Assembly (NCBI RefSeq): GCF_000009905.1
Contig: NC_006177.1
Location: 3,502,136 to 3,566,135 of the forward strand
From: Symbiobacterium thermophilum IAM 14863
GTDB lineage: Bacteria > Bacillota > Sulfobacillia > Symbiobacteriales > Symbiobacteriaceae
DNA length: 64,000 nucleotides
Direction: 5' to 3'
Shown one piece after another: positions 1 to 8,897 of the stretch (the stretch's first letter is position 1; every line of letters starts with the position of its first letter). Under the pieces are notes generated by a model that made no database searches, was not told the origin of the DNA, and saw nothing but the letters and a program-made list of their open reading frames with translations. The position numbers and the translations under genes were made by a program.

Positions 1-1674
1 GTCGCCATCGACGACTACCTCGTCCTCGGCGACGCCCCTGCCGCGGCGGTCGGCCTCAACCGGCTCGCCTTCTGGCTGATCGCGGCGCTGGTCGCCAACT
101 TCTTCGTCTCCTACGGCGAGGTTCTGCTGCTCCAGTTCACCGGGCAGAAGATCATCTATGCGATCCGCAAGGATCTCTTCGGCCACCTTCAGCGGCTGCA
201 CCTCCAGTTCTTTGACCGCAACCCGGCCGGGCGGCTGGTCACCCGGGTCACCAACGACACCGAGACCCTGAGTGAGATGTACACCAGTGTGCTGGTCAAC
301 CTGTTCCGGGACGTCTTCACGCTGGTCGGGGTAGCCGTGGTTATGGTGAGGACCCATCCCAGGCTGGCCGCGGTCAGCCTCGCCCTCATCCCGCTGGTCG
401 CCTACTACACCCGCTTCTTCGCAGCGAAGGCGCGCGACGCCTGGCGTGAGGTGCGGGTGCGGCTCGCCCGCATCAACGCCTTCGTCTCGGAGCACGTGAG
501 CGGCATGCGGGTGGTGCAGCTCTTCGCCCGGGAGGCGCAGACGTTCGCCGAGTTCAAACGGGAGAACGATGAGTACAACCGGGCCTCCTGGCGGCAGTTG
601 ATGGTCTGGGCCGTCTTCCGGCCCGTCCTCGACCTCCTGGCCAGCGTCACCATCGCCCTGGTGCTGTGGTATGGCGGCCTGCAGGCCCTGGGCGGCGGCC
701 TCACGCCCGGCGTCCTGCTCCTGTTCGTCACCCTCTCCCGCCGCTTCTTCGAGCCACTCATGCAACTGGCCGAGAAGTTCAACATCCTGCAGAGCGCCAT
801 GGCCTCGGCCGAGCGCATCTTCATGCTGATGGACACGCCGCCGGCCATCGTAGACCCGCCGGACCCCAAACCGCTGGGCCGGGTCACCGGCGCGGTGGAG
901 TTCCGCAACGTCTGGTTCGCGTACAACGAGGGCGACTGGGTCCTGAAGGACGTGTCGTTCCGGGCCGAGCCGGGCCAGACCATCGCCTTCGTCGGCCACA
1001 CCGGGGCCGGCAAGTCCTCCATCATCAACCTGCTGTGCCGGTTCTACGACGTGCAGAAGGGCCAGGTGCTGGTGGACGGCCTCGACGTACGGGAGGTCGC
1101 CACCGCCGAGCTGCGGCGGTCCATCGGCCTCATGGCGCAGGACGTCTTCCTCTTCAGCGGCGACATCCGGTCCAACATCCGCTTGGGCAACACGGAGATC
1201 AGCGATGAGCGGGTGCGGGAAGCGGCCCGCATCGTGGGGGCGGACGAGTTCATCCGCGAGCTGCGCAACGGCTACGACGAGCCCGTGGCCGAGCGGGGCG
1301 CCACCCTTTCGGCGGGGCAGCGGCAGCTGCTCTCCTTCGCCCGGGCCCTGGCCTTCGATCCCCCGATCCTCGTGCTGGACGAGGCCACCGCCTCCATCGA
1401 TTCCGAGACCGAGGCGCTGATCCAGAAAGCCCTGAGGGAGCTGACGAAGGGGCGCACCACTTTCATCGTGGCGCACCGGCTCTCCACCATCCAGCACGCG
1501 GATCAGATCATCGTGCTGCACAAGGGCCGGATCCACGAGCAGGGCACCCACGAGGAGCTGCTGGCCAGGCAGGGCCTGTACTACAAGCTCTGGCGGCTGC
1601 AGTTCGAGGAGCACCTGGAGGAGCGGGATGCGCCGACCGAGACGCTGATGCCGGCGACCCACCCGTCGGCGTAA
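1..1674 (+). CDS. ABC exporter, fused permease/ATPase (5' end outside window)
   Basis: The reading frame is open from base 1, so the start codon and first membrane helices lie upstream; 557 codons are visible. The first part is an ABC type-1 exporter membrane domain (including the loop with FFDRNPAGRLVTRVTNDT). The C-terminal ATPase has Walker A (GHTGAGKSS, near 1000-1020), the signature LSAGQRQ, Walker B plus catalytic Glu (LVLDEATAS) and the H-loop His (AHRLST). It would work as a dimer or heterodimer exporting an unknown substrate (drug, lipid or peptide). The family call is secure; the substrate is not visible. It ends just before a strong hairpin. Confidence 0.93.
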   Translation, partial: VAIDDYLVLGDAPAAAVGLNRLAFWLIAALVANFFVSYGEVLLLQFTGQKIIYAIRKDLFGHLQRLHLQFFDRNPAGRLVTRVTNDTETLSEMYTSVLVNLFRDVFTLVGVAVVMVRTHPRLAAVSLALIPLVAYYTRFFAAKARDAWREVRVRLARINAFVSEHVSGMRVVQLFAREAQTFAEFKRENDEYNRASWRQLMVWAVFRPVLDLLASVTIALVLWYGGLQALGGGLTPGVLLLFVTLSRRFFEPLMQLAEKFNILQSAMASAERIFMLMDTPPAIVDPPDPKPLGRVTGAVEFRNVWFAYNEGDWVLKDVSFRAEPGQTIAFVGHTGAGKSSIINLLCRFYDVQKGQVLVDGLDVREVATAELRRSIGLMAQDVFLFSGDIRSNIRLGNTEISDERVREAARIVGADEFIRELRNGYDEPVAERGATLSAGQRQLLSFARALAFDPPILVLDEATASIDSETEALIQKALRELTKGRTTFIVAHRLSTIQHADQIIVLHKGRIHEQGTHEELLARQGLYYKLWRLQFEEHLEERDAPTETLMPATHPSA

Positions 1675-1701
1675 CCCGGGTTCATGTTGCGCAAGTGCAG
1701 G

Positions 1702-1747
1702 AGGGGCTGTCCCTGAGCCATCCCAGATGGCTCTTGGGACAGCCCCT
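1702..1747. terminator. Long hairpin between convergent genes
   Basis: Two arms of about 20 bases with the core GGGGCTGTCCC / GGGACAGCCCC and a short loop lie between the converging ABC exporter and ptsI. A close relative of the same hairpin occurs at 14134-14179. Probably a bidirectional terminator. No gene is seen in the remainder of 1675-2045. Confidence 0.6.
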
Positions 1748-1997
1748 TCGAGTCCCCTGGGCACCGCATGGGTGATGCTCTCCCCGCCTCTGCGACTCCA
1801 GGTGGGCGATGACGCGTTCCTTGCAGCCCGGCCCACGCGCCACCTCTCTACGGTTTCGGCCAGGAGGCGGAATGGGCACCGAGCGGTGAGGGACGAGTGC
1901 ATATTCCGCCTCGAACTGGGAGGGCGAGAGGCAACGAGCCCGCCACCCGGACGGAGGCGGTCGCCGCAGTGCCGGCGGAGCCGCTCGAACAGCAAGA

Positions 1998-2027
1998 AAG
2001 GGACCGCCCCGACCGAGGCGATCCCTT
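1998..2027 (-). terminator. Terminator of ptsHI
   Basis: On the minus strand, AAGGGATCGCC pairs with GGCGGTCCCTT (one mismatch) and is followed by TTCTTG, just past the ptsI stop codon. Confidence 0.6.
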
Positions 2028-2045
2028 GCCATTCTTGACGTTGGA

Positions 2046-3752
2046 CTACCCGACACGCCGGACCAGCGGCCCAACCAGCGCCAGCACTTCCTCGGGCGTG
2101 CCCAACTCCAGGCACTCCCGGGCCACCGCCCGCGCCTCCGCGGCCGGCGTGGACCGCACCAGCCGCTTGATGCGAGGCAGCAGGGCAGGGGCCATCGAGA
2201 GCTCGTCCACGCCCAGGCCGAGCAGAAGCAGGGCACCCTCCGGCAGCCCACCCATCTCGCCGCACACGCCGACCCACTTGCCGGCGGCGTGCGCCGCCTG
2301 CACGATGCGGTCGATCAGCCGCAGGACGGCCGGATGGTAGGGCTGGTACATCTCCGTCAGCTCCGGGTTGCCCCGGTCCACCGCCAGGGTGTACTGCACC
2401 AGGTCGTTGGTGCCGATGGAGAAGAAGTCCACCTCCCGGGCCAGGTGATCGGCCAGGAGAGCGGCGGACGGGATCTCCACCATGATGCCGACCTCGTACC
2501 GGTCGGCCACCGGATGACCCTCGGCCTCCAGCGAGCGGCGGGCCTCCGCCAGGGCCTCCTTCGCCCGGCGCAGGTCGCTCAGGCCGCTCACCATGGGGAA
2601 CATGATGGCCAGCCGGCCATGGACCGACGCCCGAAGCAGCGCCCGCAACTGCGTCTGGAAGAGCTCGGGGCGGCGGAAGCACAGCCTGAGGGCCCGGACG
2701 CCCAGGAAGGGGTTCTCCTCCTTCGCCAGGCCCAGGTACGGCACGTCCTTGTCACCGCCGATATCCAGGGTGCGGATGATCACCCGCTGCCCGCGGGCGT
2801 TCCGCAGAGCCTCGGCGTAGGCCTGATACTGCTCCTCCTCCGTGGGGGCGGTGGAACGCCCCATGAAGAGGAACTCGGAGCGGAGGAGGCCGATGCCCTC
2901 GGCGCCCTTCTCCATCGCGAAGGCCACCTCGCCGGGCGAGCCGGCGTTGCCCGCCAGCTCCACCCGCACGCCGTCCGGAGTCTCGGCCGGCAGCGACGCC
3001 TCGGCCCGGTCGCGTTCCGCCTGCTCGCGGGCGCGCGCCATGGCGGCCTCGTAGCGGCTGCGCGTCTCCGCTCCCGGATCGAGAACGACCTCGCCCGCGT
3101 CGCCGTCCAGCGCGACCGTCATGCCGTCGGACGCGGCCTCGAGCACGCCGGCCGTTGCCACCACCGCGGGGATGCCCCAGGAGCGGGCCAGGATCGTGGT
3201 GTGCGAGGTGGGCCCGCCCTGCTCCGTCACGATGCCCAGGAGCAGCGAGCGGTCGATGCCAATGGTGTCCGTGGGGGCCAGGTCCCGCGCTACGACCACC
3301 GACGGCCGCTGCAGCACGACCCCCACCGTGCGGCCGGTCAGGGCCGCGACAAGCCGCCGGCCCACGTCGCGCACGTCGGCCGCGCGCTCCCGCAGATACT
3401 CGTCATCCAGGGCCTCCAGCATCGCGGCGAACTGCTCCGTGGCGGTGCGCACGGCCTCCTCGGCTGGCTGCCCGTCCCGGATGGCTGCCTCCACCAGGTT
3501 CTGCAGCTCCGGATCCTGGAGCATCAGCTGGTGCGCGGTCAGGATCTCCCGGCCCTGGTCGTCGGCCCGCTCGGCCAGGGCGTTGAGCTCATTCTCGGCG
3601 CGGCGGCGGGCCTCCTCAAACCGGGCCAGCTCCTCCTCCGGAGCAGCAGCCGCCCGTGCCGCGGTCTCCGGCTGCCCCTCCCGGTAGACGAACGCGGGAC
3701 CGATGACGACGCCCGCGGCGGCCGCGACGCCGTTCAGGACCTTTTCACTCAC
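2046..3752 (-). CDS. ptsI: Phosphoenolpyruvate-protein phosphotransferase (PTS enzyme I)
   Basis: Cytoplasmic enzyme I autophosphorylates from PEP and passes the phosphate to HPr. The phospho-His motif is visible as GGPTSHTTILAR, followed by the PEP-binding TIM-barrel domain with GIGLLRSEFLFM, RTLDIGGDK, the metal-binding MVEIPSAA region and the C-terminal GVCGEMG. About 568 residues is a normal enzyme I length. I chose the GTG start at 3752 because GAGGGTGG lies just upstream and the GTG overlaps the ptsH stop (GTGAGTGA); a TTG at 3767 is also open. The gene is translationally coupled to ptsH. Confidence 0.95.
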   Translation of the reverse strand: MSEKVLNGVAAAAGVVIGPAFVYREGQPETAARAAAAPEEELARFEEARRRAENELNALAERADDQGREILTAHQLMLQDPELQNLVEAAIRDGQPAEEAVRTATEQFAAMLEALDDEYLRERAADVRDVGRRLVAALTGRTVGVVLQRPSVVVARDLAPTDTIGIDRSLLLGIVTEQGGPTSHTTILARSWGIPAVVATAGVLEAASDGMTVALDGDAGEVVLDPGAETRSRYEAAMARAREQAERDRAEASLPAETPDGVRVELAGNAGSPGEVAFAMEKGAEGIGLLRSEFLFMGRSTAPTEEEQYQAYAEALRNARGQRVIIRTLDIGGDKDVPYLGLAKEENPFLGVRALRLCFRRPELFQTQLRALLRASVHGRLAIMFPMVSGLSDLRRAKEALAEARRSLEAEGHPVADRYEVGIMVEIPSAALLADHLAREVDFFSIGTNDLVQYTLAVDRGNPELTEMYQPYHPAVLRLIDRIVQAAHAAGKWVGVCGEMGGLPEGALLLLGLGVDELSMAPALLPRIKRLVRSTPAAEARAVARECLELGTPEEVLALVGPLVRRVG

Positions 3753-4011
3753 CGAGGCCACCCTCAATCAGCGCGGCCAGCGCCGCCATGGCCTCCTCTT
3801 CCCGGGGCCCCTGGCAGCGGATGACGATGGTCTCCCCCTGGGCGACGCCGAGGCTCAGGAGGGAGAGCAGGGAACGGGCCGAGACCTCCTTCTCGCCCTT
3901 GCGCACGAAGATCTCCGTGTCGGCGAACTTCTGCACTTCCTTGACGAACAGTGCGGCGGGCCTGGCATGCAGTCCGGTGGGGTTGCTTAGGGTAAAGGTC
4001 CTTTCTACCAT
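3745..4011 (-). CDS. ptsH: Phosphocarrier protein HPr
   Basis: An 88-residue HPr. The histidine phosphorylated by enzyme I sits in GLHARPAALFV, and the segment equivalent to the Ser46 regulatory site reads ARSLLSLLSLG. The ATG at 4011 follows GAGGAGG at a good distance; the open frame extends upstream to 4044, but those residues are not HPr-like. It is first in a two-gene ptsH-ptsI operon. No sugar-specific EII genes lie nearby, so it serves general PTS or regulatory roles. Confidence 0.95.
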   Translation of the reverse strand: MVERTFTLSNPTGLHARPAALFVKEVQKFADTEIFVRKGEKEVSARSLLSLLSLGVAQGETIVIRCQGPREEEAMAALAALIEGGLGE

Positions 4012-4141
4012 GCGGCGGACACTCCTCCTCGGTAACTTCCGCAAAGGCGTTTAACAATAGTATCCGGGATTGCGGCCCGGCTGTCCAGAAGGATTCGGTA
4101 CATTTTGCGGCGTATCCATGCCGAGTCGCGGTGGAAAGGGG

Positions 4142-4825
4142 GTGCTTGAGCTGCAGCTGAAGATCGATCCGGAGCTGGGCCGGCAGCTGCCCTTCCTCAC
4201 GCTGGGGCTGCTGCAGATCGAAGGGCTCGAGAACGGCCCAGCCACCGCCGCCCTCCAGGCGCTCGCGGACGCGACCGTGTCGCAGACCCGCGCGGCGCTG
4301 CAGCTGGAGGAGATCACCCGGCTTCCGGCGATCTCCGGCTGGCGCAAGGCGCTGAAAGCCCTGGGGACGGACCCCGCCCGGTACCGGGTCTCCTCGGAGC
4401 GGCTGCTGAGGCGCATCGTCAAGGGCGACGGCCTGCCCAGGGTGAACCTGATCGTCGACCTGGTCAACGTGTGGTCGGCGGCCTCGGGTCTGCCCATCGG
4501 GCTGTATGACGCCGACCGGCTGGAAGGCGACACCCTGGCGTTCGGCGCAGGCCGGGAGGGAGAGCGGTACCGGACGCTGGCCGGCACCGACATGGAGACC
4601 CTGGGCAAACCCGTGCTGCGGGATGCCGCGGGGCCCTGCGGCTCGCCCATCACGGACTCCGACCGCACCGCCACCCACGAGGGGACTCGCCGCTGCATCG
4701 CGGTGGTCTTCGGACCGCCGCTGTACGACCGGGACGAGTTCGAGCGGCATTGCGACCTGCTGGCCGACTGGGTCCGGCACTTCACCACCGGCAGGGTGAC
4801 GGCACGGGGGTGCGTCGTCTCATAA
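4142..4825 (+). CDS. B3/B4 tRNA-binding domain protein (PheT-like editing fold)
   Basis: About 227 residues resembling stand-alone B3/B4 domain proteins, the fold used for editing in the phenylalanyl-tRNA synthetase beta chain. Visible family features are ISGWRKALKALGTDPARYR, RIVKGDGLPRVNLIVDLVNVWSAASGLPIGLYDADRL and the C-terminal FGPPLYDR. These proteins are thought to act on mischarged tRNA or a related substrate. The start is uncertain: GTG 4142 sits where homology-like sequence begins and follows a purine run, but ATG 4118 and ATG 4070 are in frame. It is divergent from ptsH. Confidence 0.75.
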   Translation: MLELQLKIDPELGRQLPFLTLGLLQIEGLENGPATAALQALADATVSQTRAALQLEEITRLPAISGWRKALKALGTDPARYRVSSERLLRRIVKGDGLPRVNLIVDLVNVWSAASGLPIGLYDADRLEGDTLAFGAGREGERYRTLAGTDMETLGKPVLRDAAGPCGSPITDSDRTATHEGTRRCIAVVFGPPLYDRDEFERHCDLLADWVRHFTTGRVTARGCVVS

Positions 4826-4846
4826 ACTCCGCCTTCTCGTCCCGGA

Positions 4847-5143
4847 TTATGCGATAAGCAGGCCACACCCGCCTGCCACCGGCGGAAAGACCGCCAGGTC
4901 TGCGCCGGGTGGCACGGGTGTGGCCATTCCTTGCAGATCACGTATGGAGCGTCCGGCGATGAACACCTGCACATGCGGGAGCAACGCGGCGCCGTCCGGG
5001 GTGAGGATCTGCCCCTCCAGCCCGGGACACTGGGCGACCAGCCGGCGAAGCACATCTCCCACCGGCTCACCGGGCGTGCCCGGGACCTCGACCCGTGCGG
5101 CGCCGGCCAGGGCACGCAGCGTCGCGTAGAGACGAACCTGCAC
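4847..5143 (-). CDS. MoaD/ThiS-like ubiquitin-fold sulfur carrier protein
   Basis: A 98-residue beta-grasp protein beginning MQVRLYATLRALAG and ending VFPPVAGGCGLLIA. MoaD proteins normally end exactly at Gly-Gly, whose carboxylate is thiolated for pterin dithiolene synthesis. Here six residues (CGLLIA) follow the Gly-Gly. It lies 3 bp downstream of the aldehyde oxidoreductase gene and starts with GTG. MoaD-like genes often accompany tungsten AORs and probably help make the tungstopterin cofactor. The tail would need trimming for classic chemistry, or the protein has another role. Confidence 0.8.
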   Translation of the reverse strand: MQVRLYATLRALAGAARVEVPGTPGEPVGDVLRRLVAQCPGLEGQILTPDGAALLPHVQVFIAGRSIRDLQGMATPVPPGADLAVFPPVAGGCGLLIA

Positions 5144-5146
5144 GGC

Positions 5147-6961
5147 TCAGATGATCTCCAGTTCCCGGAGTTTTTCTACCGGCACCACGCCGTTCTGCCA
5201 GCCGCGCGCCGCGTAGTACTCCTGGAGCATCACGTCCAGCTCCGACACCTGGCCGGCGCTGCCGCCGGTCGCAGGCTCCGTGAGGAAGCGCTTCGGAAGG
5301 TAATCGCTGCCCTCCCCCAGCCCGGCCAGGTTGTTGTAATACCGCTCCAGGTTGTAGATGCGCTCGCCGGTGCGCATGACGTCCTCCGCCGTAAACGGCA
5401 CGCCGGTGACCGCGCTGTAGGCCTGCGCGTACTCCTCCGCGCCCATTGCGAAGGCCGAGAACTTGCACAGGTCGAGGGAGTCGGAGAAAGCGTGCAGGTC
5501 CTGGAAGACCTTCAACAGCGCGCCCTTGCCCTCCGTGGCCAGCCGGTCGGTCTGTTCGGGGATCCCCGCGATCTCCGACGCCACCGTGTAGCCGCGCAGG
5601 TGGCAGGCGCCCCGGTTGGAGGTCGCGTACCCCAGCCCGATCCCCTTGATGCCGCGCGGGTCGTAAGCCGGAATGGCCTGCCCCTTCACCGAGTTGGCCA
5701 GATCCGGCCGGCCGAAGGCCTTCGCCGCACCGTACGCGCCCAGACCCAGGGTCTTGCCCAGATCCCCCTCCGCGCGCGCGATGAGACCCGCCACCTCAAT
5801 CATCCGTGCGGCGTCGCCCCAGGCGATGCCGTCCTTCACCAGTCCCAGCTCGGTGGCCTCCATGGTGGTGGAAAGCACATTGCCCAGCTCAATCGTGTCC
5901 ATGCCGTAGTCGTTGCACAGATCCAGCAGCTTCGCCACCGCCCCGGCGTCGGTCAGGCCGCAGTTGACGCCCAGCGCCCACGCCGTCTCGTACTCGAAGG
6001 ACTCGGTGCGGACCCCCGCGTAGGGGCCTTCCTTGATTTCCACCAGCTTCTTGCAGGCCACGGGGCAGGCGTGGCAGGTGGGCTCCTCCACCAGGTACTG
6101 CGCCCGGATGGTCTCCCCCGAGATGGCCTCGGCATCCGGGTGGAAGGTCTCCTTGCCGTTGAAGGCCGGCAGGGCCCCGACCTCGTTGATGATGTTCATC
6201 AGCACGTTCGTGCCGTAGAGCGACAGGCCGCCCTTGCGCGGCGCGGTCAGCGCCCCCTCCATGATCGCCTTCAGGCCGGCCTTGCGGGCATCCTCGAAGG
6301 TATTCCGGCGGTCATCCGCGGGCTTCCACTGGTCCTTGATGTCGCCGATGGCCACGACCGCCTTCAGCTTCTTGGCGCCCATCACGGCGCCGGTGCCGCC
6401 ACGACCGGCCGCGCGGTCGTTCTCGTTCAGGATCGAGGCGTAACGCACCAGATTCTCGCCGGCCGGGCCAATGGCCATGACTGAGACGTTCCTGCCGCCG
6501 TGCCGCTCCTGCAGGATCCGCACCGTCTCCCGGATGCCCTTGCCCCAGAGGTCCGAGGCATCCGCCAGCCGTACGGTCCCGTTCTCACAGATCGCGTAGA
6601 CGGGCGTCGGCGCGGCCCCGCGGAACAGCAGCCCGTCAAACCCTGACCAGCGGAGTCTGGCCGCGGACCAGCCGCCCATGTGGGAGTCGGTCACCCCGCC
6701 GGTGAGCGGCGACTTCGTGCAGACCGCCAGACGGCCGGACATATTGATGGCGCTGCCCGTGAGCGGACCGTTCATGAAGCAGAGCAGGTTCTCCGGCGAC
6801 AGGGGATCGACCTCCGGCCCGTTGTCGAACACGTACTTCACACCGAGTCCCCGGCCGCCGATGTACTTGCGCGCCGCCTCCGGGTCGATCGGTTCGTAGT
6901 CGATGCGCCCTGTCGTCAGGTCGATGCGCGCGACGCGGTTCGCGTAGCCCGTGAGCGTCAT
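5147..6961 (-). CDS. aor: Aldehyde:ferredoxin oxidoreductase (tungsten)
   Basis: A 604-residue AOR-family enzyme that oxidises aldehydes to acids with ferredoxin, using bis-tungstopterin and one [4Fe-4S] cluster. The N-terminal AOR fold is clear (GGRGLGVKYVF, NMSGRLAVCTKSPLTGG, SHMGGWSAARLRWSGFDGLL). Cluster cysteines are in CHACPVACK, with the fourth near the C-terminus in DLCKFSAFAMG. The GTGAVMGAKKLKAV segment is also typical. Length matches the family. It forms a two-gene unit with the MoaD-like protein. A shortened paralogue lies at 20052-21230. Confidence 0.95.
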   Translation of the reverse strand: MTLTGYANRVARIDLTTGRIDYEPIDPEAARKYIGGRGLGVKYVFDNGPEVDPLSPENLLCFMNGPLTGSAINMSGRLAVCTKSPLTGGVTDSHMGGWSAARLRWSGFDGLLFRGAAPTPVYAICENGTVRLADASDLWGKGIRETVRILQERHGGRNVSVMAIGPAGENLVRYASILNENDRAAGRGGTGAVMGAKKLKAVVAIGDIKDQWKPADDRRNTFEDARKAGLKAIMEGALTAPRKGGLSLYGTNVLMNIINEVGALPAFNGKETFHPDAEAISGETIRAQYLVEEPTCHACPVACKKLVEIKEGPYAGVRTESFEYETAWALGVNCGLTDAGAVAKLLDLCNDYGMDTIELGNVLSTTMEATELGLVKDGIAWGDAARMIEVAGLIARAEGDLGKTLGLGAYGAAKAFGRPDLANSVKGQAIPAYDPRGIKGIGLGYATSNRGACHLRGYTVASEIAGIPEQTDRLATEGKGALLKVFQDLHAFSDSLDLCKFSAFAMGAEEYAQAYSAVTGVPFTAEDVMRTGERIYNLERYYNNLAGLGEGSDYLPKRFLTEPATGGSAGQVSELDVMLQEYYAARGWQNGVVPVEKLRELEII

Positions 6962-7072
6962 GCTGAGCCACCCCTCTCAGTCGCATTTCTGCAATAATAT
7001 TCGACAAATGCTGCGAATTCCTTCTTTGTGACAGGATGCACGTGAAGGGGGGAGGCTCGCCGGCTCAAGAGA

Positions 7073-7103
7073 AACGGCCCCCGGGGGAGATCCGGGGGCC
7101 GTT
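7073..7103 (-). terminator. Terminator of yojF-bshB2
   Basis: Perfect 12-bp arms (AACGGCCCCCGG / CCGGGGGCCGTT), followed on the minus strand by a pyrimidine run (TCTCTTG). Confidence 0.7.
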
Positions 7104-7114
7104 GCGTACGAGGT

Positions 7115-7768
7115 CTAGTCCTTGAATTTCCACACGTAGTAGGCTTCCTGTGTCCGGTCCCGGCGCAGCCGCTCCTGCGCCTCCGGGTCGTCATCCGCAA
7201 GCACCAGCGCGCTCTGGGAACGGTGGGCCCGGATAGCCGCCAACTTGGTCTCCCAGACCGGCCGCACGTCCACAACCAGGTCCGGCTCTCCCAGGACTGC
7301 GGACGCCTTGCCGAAAGCGCGGGTGTGCACCGGCGGACGCCGGTCCGGGGGCAGCTGGGCCACGGCCCGCACCGTCGCCCGGCCCAGGGCCATGTGGTCG
7401 GGGTGGACGCTGTAGTCGGGGTGGTAGGTGATAATCAAGGAGGGCCGGATCTCCTCGATGATGGCCTTCAGGCGCGCAGCCAGGGCCTCGGGGTCCTCGA
7501 ACTCCACGGTCTTGTCCCACAGCCCGAGGAAGCGCAGGTCGGTGATGCCCAGGATGCGGCACGCCTCCCTGAGCTCCTTCTCCCGCAGCCCGGGCAGGCT
7601 CTCGCGCGTGGCAAACGGCGGCCGGCCCATGCGCCGGCCCATCTCGCCCCGGGTGCCGCACACGTAGGTGACGGGTACCCCCCGCTGGGCGTACAGGGCG
7701 ATGGTGCCGCCCACCGCAAAGGTCTCGTCGTCGGGATGCGGCATGATGACCAGCACGTGCTCTTTCAC
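7115..7768 (-). CDS. bshB2: PIG-L/LmbE deacetylase, BshB2-type
   Basis: A 217-residue zinc deacetylase of the GlcNAc-PI de-N-acetylase family. The zinc-binding HPDDE motif is at residues 11-15 and a second motif (HPDHMALGRATVRA) lies mid-protein. In Bacillus the pair YojG (BshB2) and YojF occurs together, and the same pair is present here, supporting a role in deacetylating GlcNAc-malate for bacillithiol or a related thiol. The GTG start follows AGGAGG. bshA and bshC are not in the window, so the exact substrate is inferred. Confidence 0.82.
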   Translation of the reverse strand: MKEHVLVIMPHPDDETFAVGGTIALYAQRGVPVTYVCGTRGEMGRRMGRPPFATRESLPGLREKELREACRILGITDLRFLGLWDKTVEFEDPEALAARLKAIIEEIRPSLIITYHPDYSVHPDHMALGRATVRAVAQLPPDRRPPVHTRAFGKASAVLGEPDLVVDVRPVWETKLAAIRAHRSQSALVLADDDPEAQERLRRDRTQEAYYVWKFKD

Positions 7769-7781
7769 GGCCCGTGACCTC

Positions 7782-8144
7782 CTACTTCATCGGGAACGGC
7801 GTATGGCTCAGCTCCAGAGCGATGGCCAGACAGCCGTTGGCGTCGTGGCCGGCCAACAGCAGCCGGCCCTGCTCGTCCACCTCGTAGTCCGTGAGCCCCT
7901 CGGCGTAGGTCCAGCCCTCGCCGGAATGCAGTTGCAGACCCACCCGATACGGGCCCGAGCCCGTGATCTGGGCACGGCTGAACCGCACCCGGGCGTTGCG
8001 GACGAAGGCACAGACCGCCATCCCGTTCCCCCCGGCCGCCTCCCCGGCGTAAGCGCCGTTGGTCGTCTCCAGGTGCATGTAGACGTCGGTGTTCACGAAG
8101 GATTCCAACCGCTGCTGCACAACCTCGCGATCGATCGGCTCCAT
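7782..8144 (-). CDS. yojF: YojF family protein (DUF1806)
   Basis: A 120-residue protein starting at the ATG at 8144, 8 bases after GGAGG. The upstream open frame to 8285 has no family-like sequence. It resembles Bacillus YojF, a small protein of unknown function consistently encoded beside the BshB2 deacetylase, and that pairing is preserved here with 13 bp between the genes. No catalytic motif is visible. Confidence 0.7.
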   Translation of the reverse strand: MEPIDREVVQQRLESFVNTDVYMHLETTNGAYAGEAAGGNGMAVCAFVRNARVRFSRAQITGSGPYRVGLQLHSGEGWTYAEGLTDYEVDEQGRLLLAGHDANGCLAIALELSHTPFPMK

Positions 8145-8249
8145 AGGACCTGCCTCCAGCCTGCCAAATGCACGTTGGATCGTAGTTTTAGACGCCCCCA
8201 CGGGGGGCGCGCGATACGCCGCACCGGGCTTTGCCAGAAGACGAAGACG

Positions 8250-8279
8250 CATCCCCCTGCCGCCGGAGGCAGGGGGATG
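8250..8279 (-). terminator. Terminator after actin-like/bactofilin operon
   Basis: Twelve-base arms (CATCCCCCTGCC / GGCAGGGGGATG), followed on the minus strand by a T-rich tail. It starts immediately after the stop codon of the frame-restored bactofilin, which supports that stop being the real end. Confidence 0.75.
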
Positions 8280-8281
8280 GG

Positions 8282-8891
8282 TCACTGGGCCGTATCAGAC
8301 GCCTCCTGCGCCAACCGGCGCTTCGTGCGCATGTACCCGCGGAAGACGATGGTCTGCTGCTCCTGGACGGGCTGCACCGTCTGCGGGGCCATGGTCCCGG
8401 CAGTGCCCTCCCGGGCGGGCGGCTCGACGGCCGCGGGAGCGGACGCCCAGACCGGTTGGGGGGGAGGGCACCGCGCCGTTGGACACCGGAACAGCCGACG
8501 GCGCCCCCCCGGCCTGGGCGGCGGCCGGTCCGGCCGCCCGGCCCTCCAGCTCCGAGCGGTTGATCCCCACGAAGCACCCGCCGGGATCGATGATCAGCCG
8601 GCGGCAGTCGGCGTCCCCGTACAGCTGCCCCCCGTTGCCGATCCGGAGCGTGCCGGTCACCGTGACGTCGCCGTGGATCTCGCCCTGCAGGTACAGGTCG
8701 TCGGACCGCACGGGGCCGGAGCAGACGCCCCCCGGGGCGACGACCATCCGCCCCTCGTGGATGACGGCGCCGCGGACGTGCCCCCGGACCTCGAGAACCC
8801 CGCGCGACCGGATCGGACCCTGGACCTCGGTTCCCCGGTCGATCACCGAATACGGCAATGCGTCCTGCTTCCAACGCCACCCGAAGAACAT
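8282..8891 (-). CDS. Bactofilin, C-terminus in a shifted frame (frameshift at a 7-base homopolymer)
   Basis: Residues 1 to about 135 are a bactofilin beta-helix (repeats such as VRGAVIHEGRMVVAPGG and GEIHGDVTVTGTLRIGNGGQLYGD), a polymer-forming cytoskeletal domain. In the starting frame the protein then turns into Arg/Gly/Ala-rich antisense-like sequence ending at 8295. If one base is removed from the G7 run at 8458-8464 (C7 on the coding strand), the frame continues sensibly (PQPVWASAPAAVEPPARE, then FRGYMRTKRRLAQEASDTAQ) to a stop at 8282, next to a terminator. It may be a sequencing error, a real mutation or slippage. It lies 6 bp after the actin-like gene. Confidence 0.8.
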
Positions 8892-8897
8892 GGTGTC

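Noticed and set aside
2289..3824. A 511-codon plus-strand frame opposite ptsI
   Set aside because: Shadow of ptsI: no ribosome site, no domains, and His/Gln/Arg/Gly-rich composition.
6962..7072. Possible Moco/tungsten riboswitch before the aor gene
   Set aside because: The 110-base leader shows no long multi-stem fold or recognisable aptamer elements.
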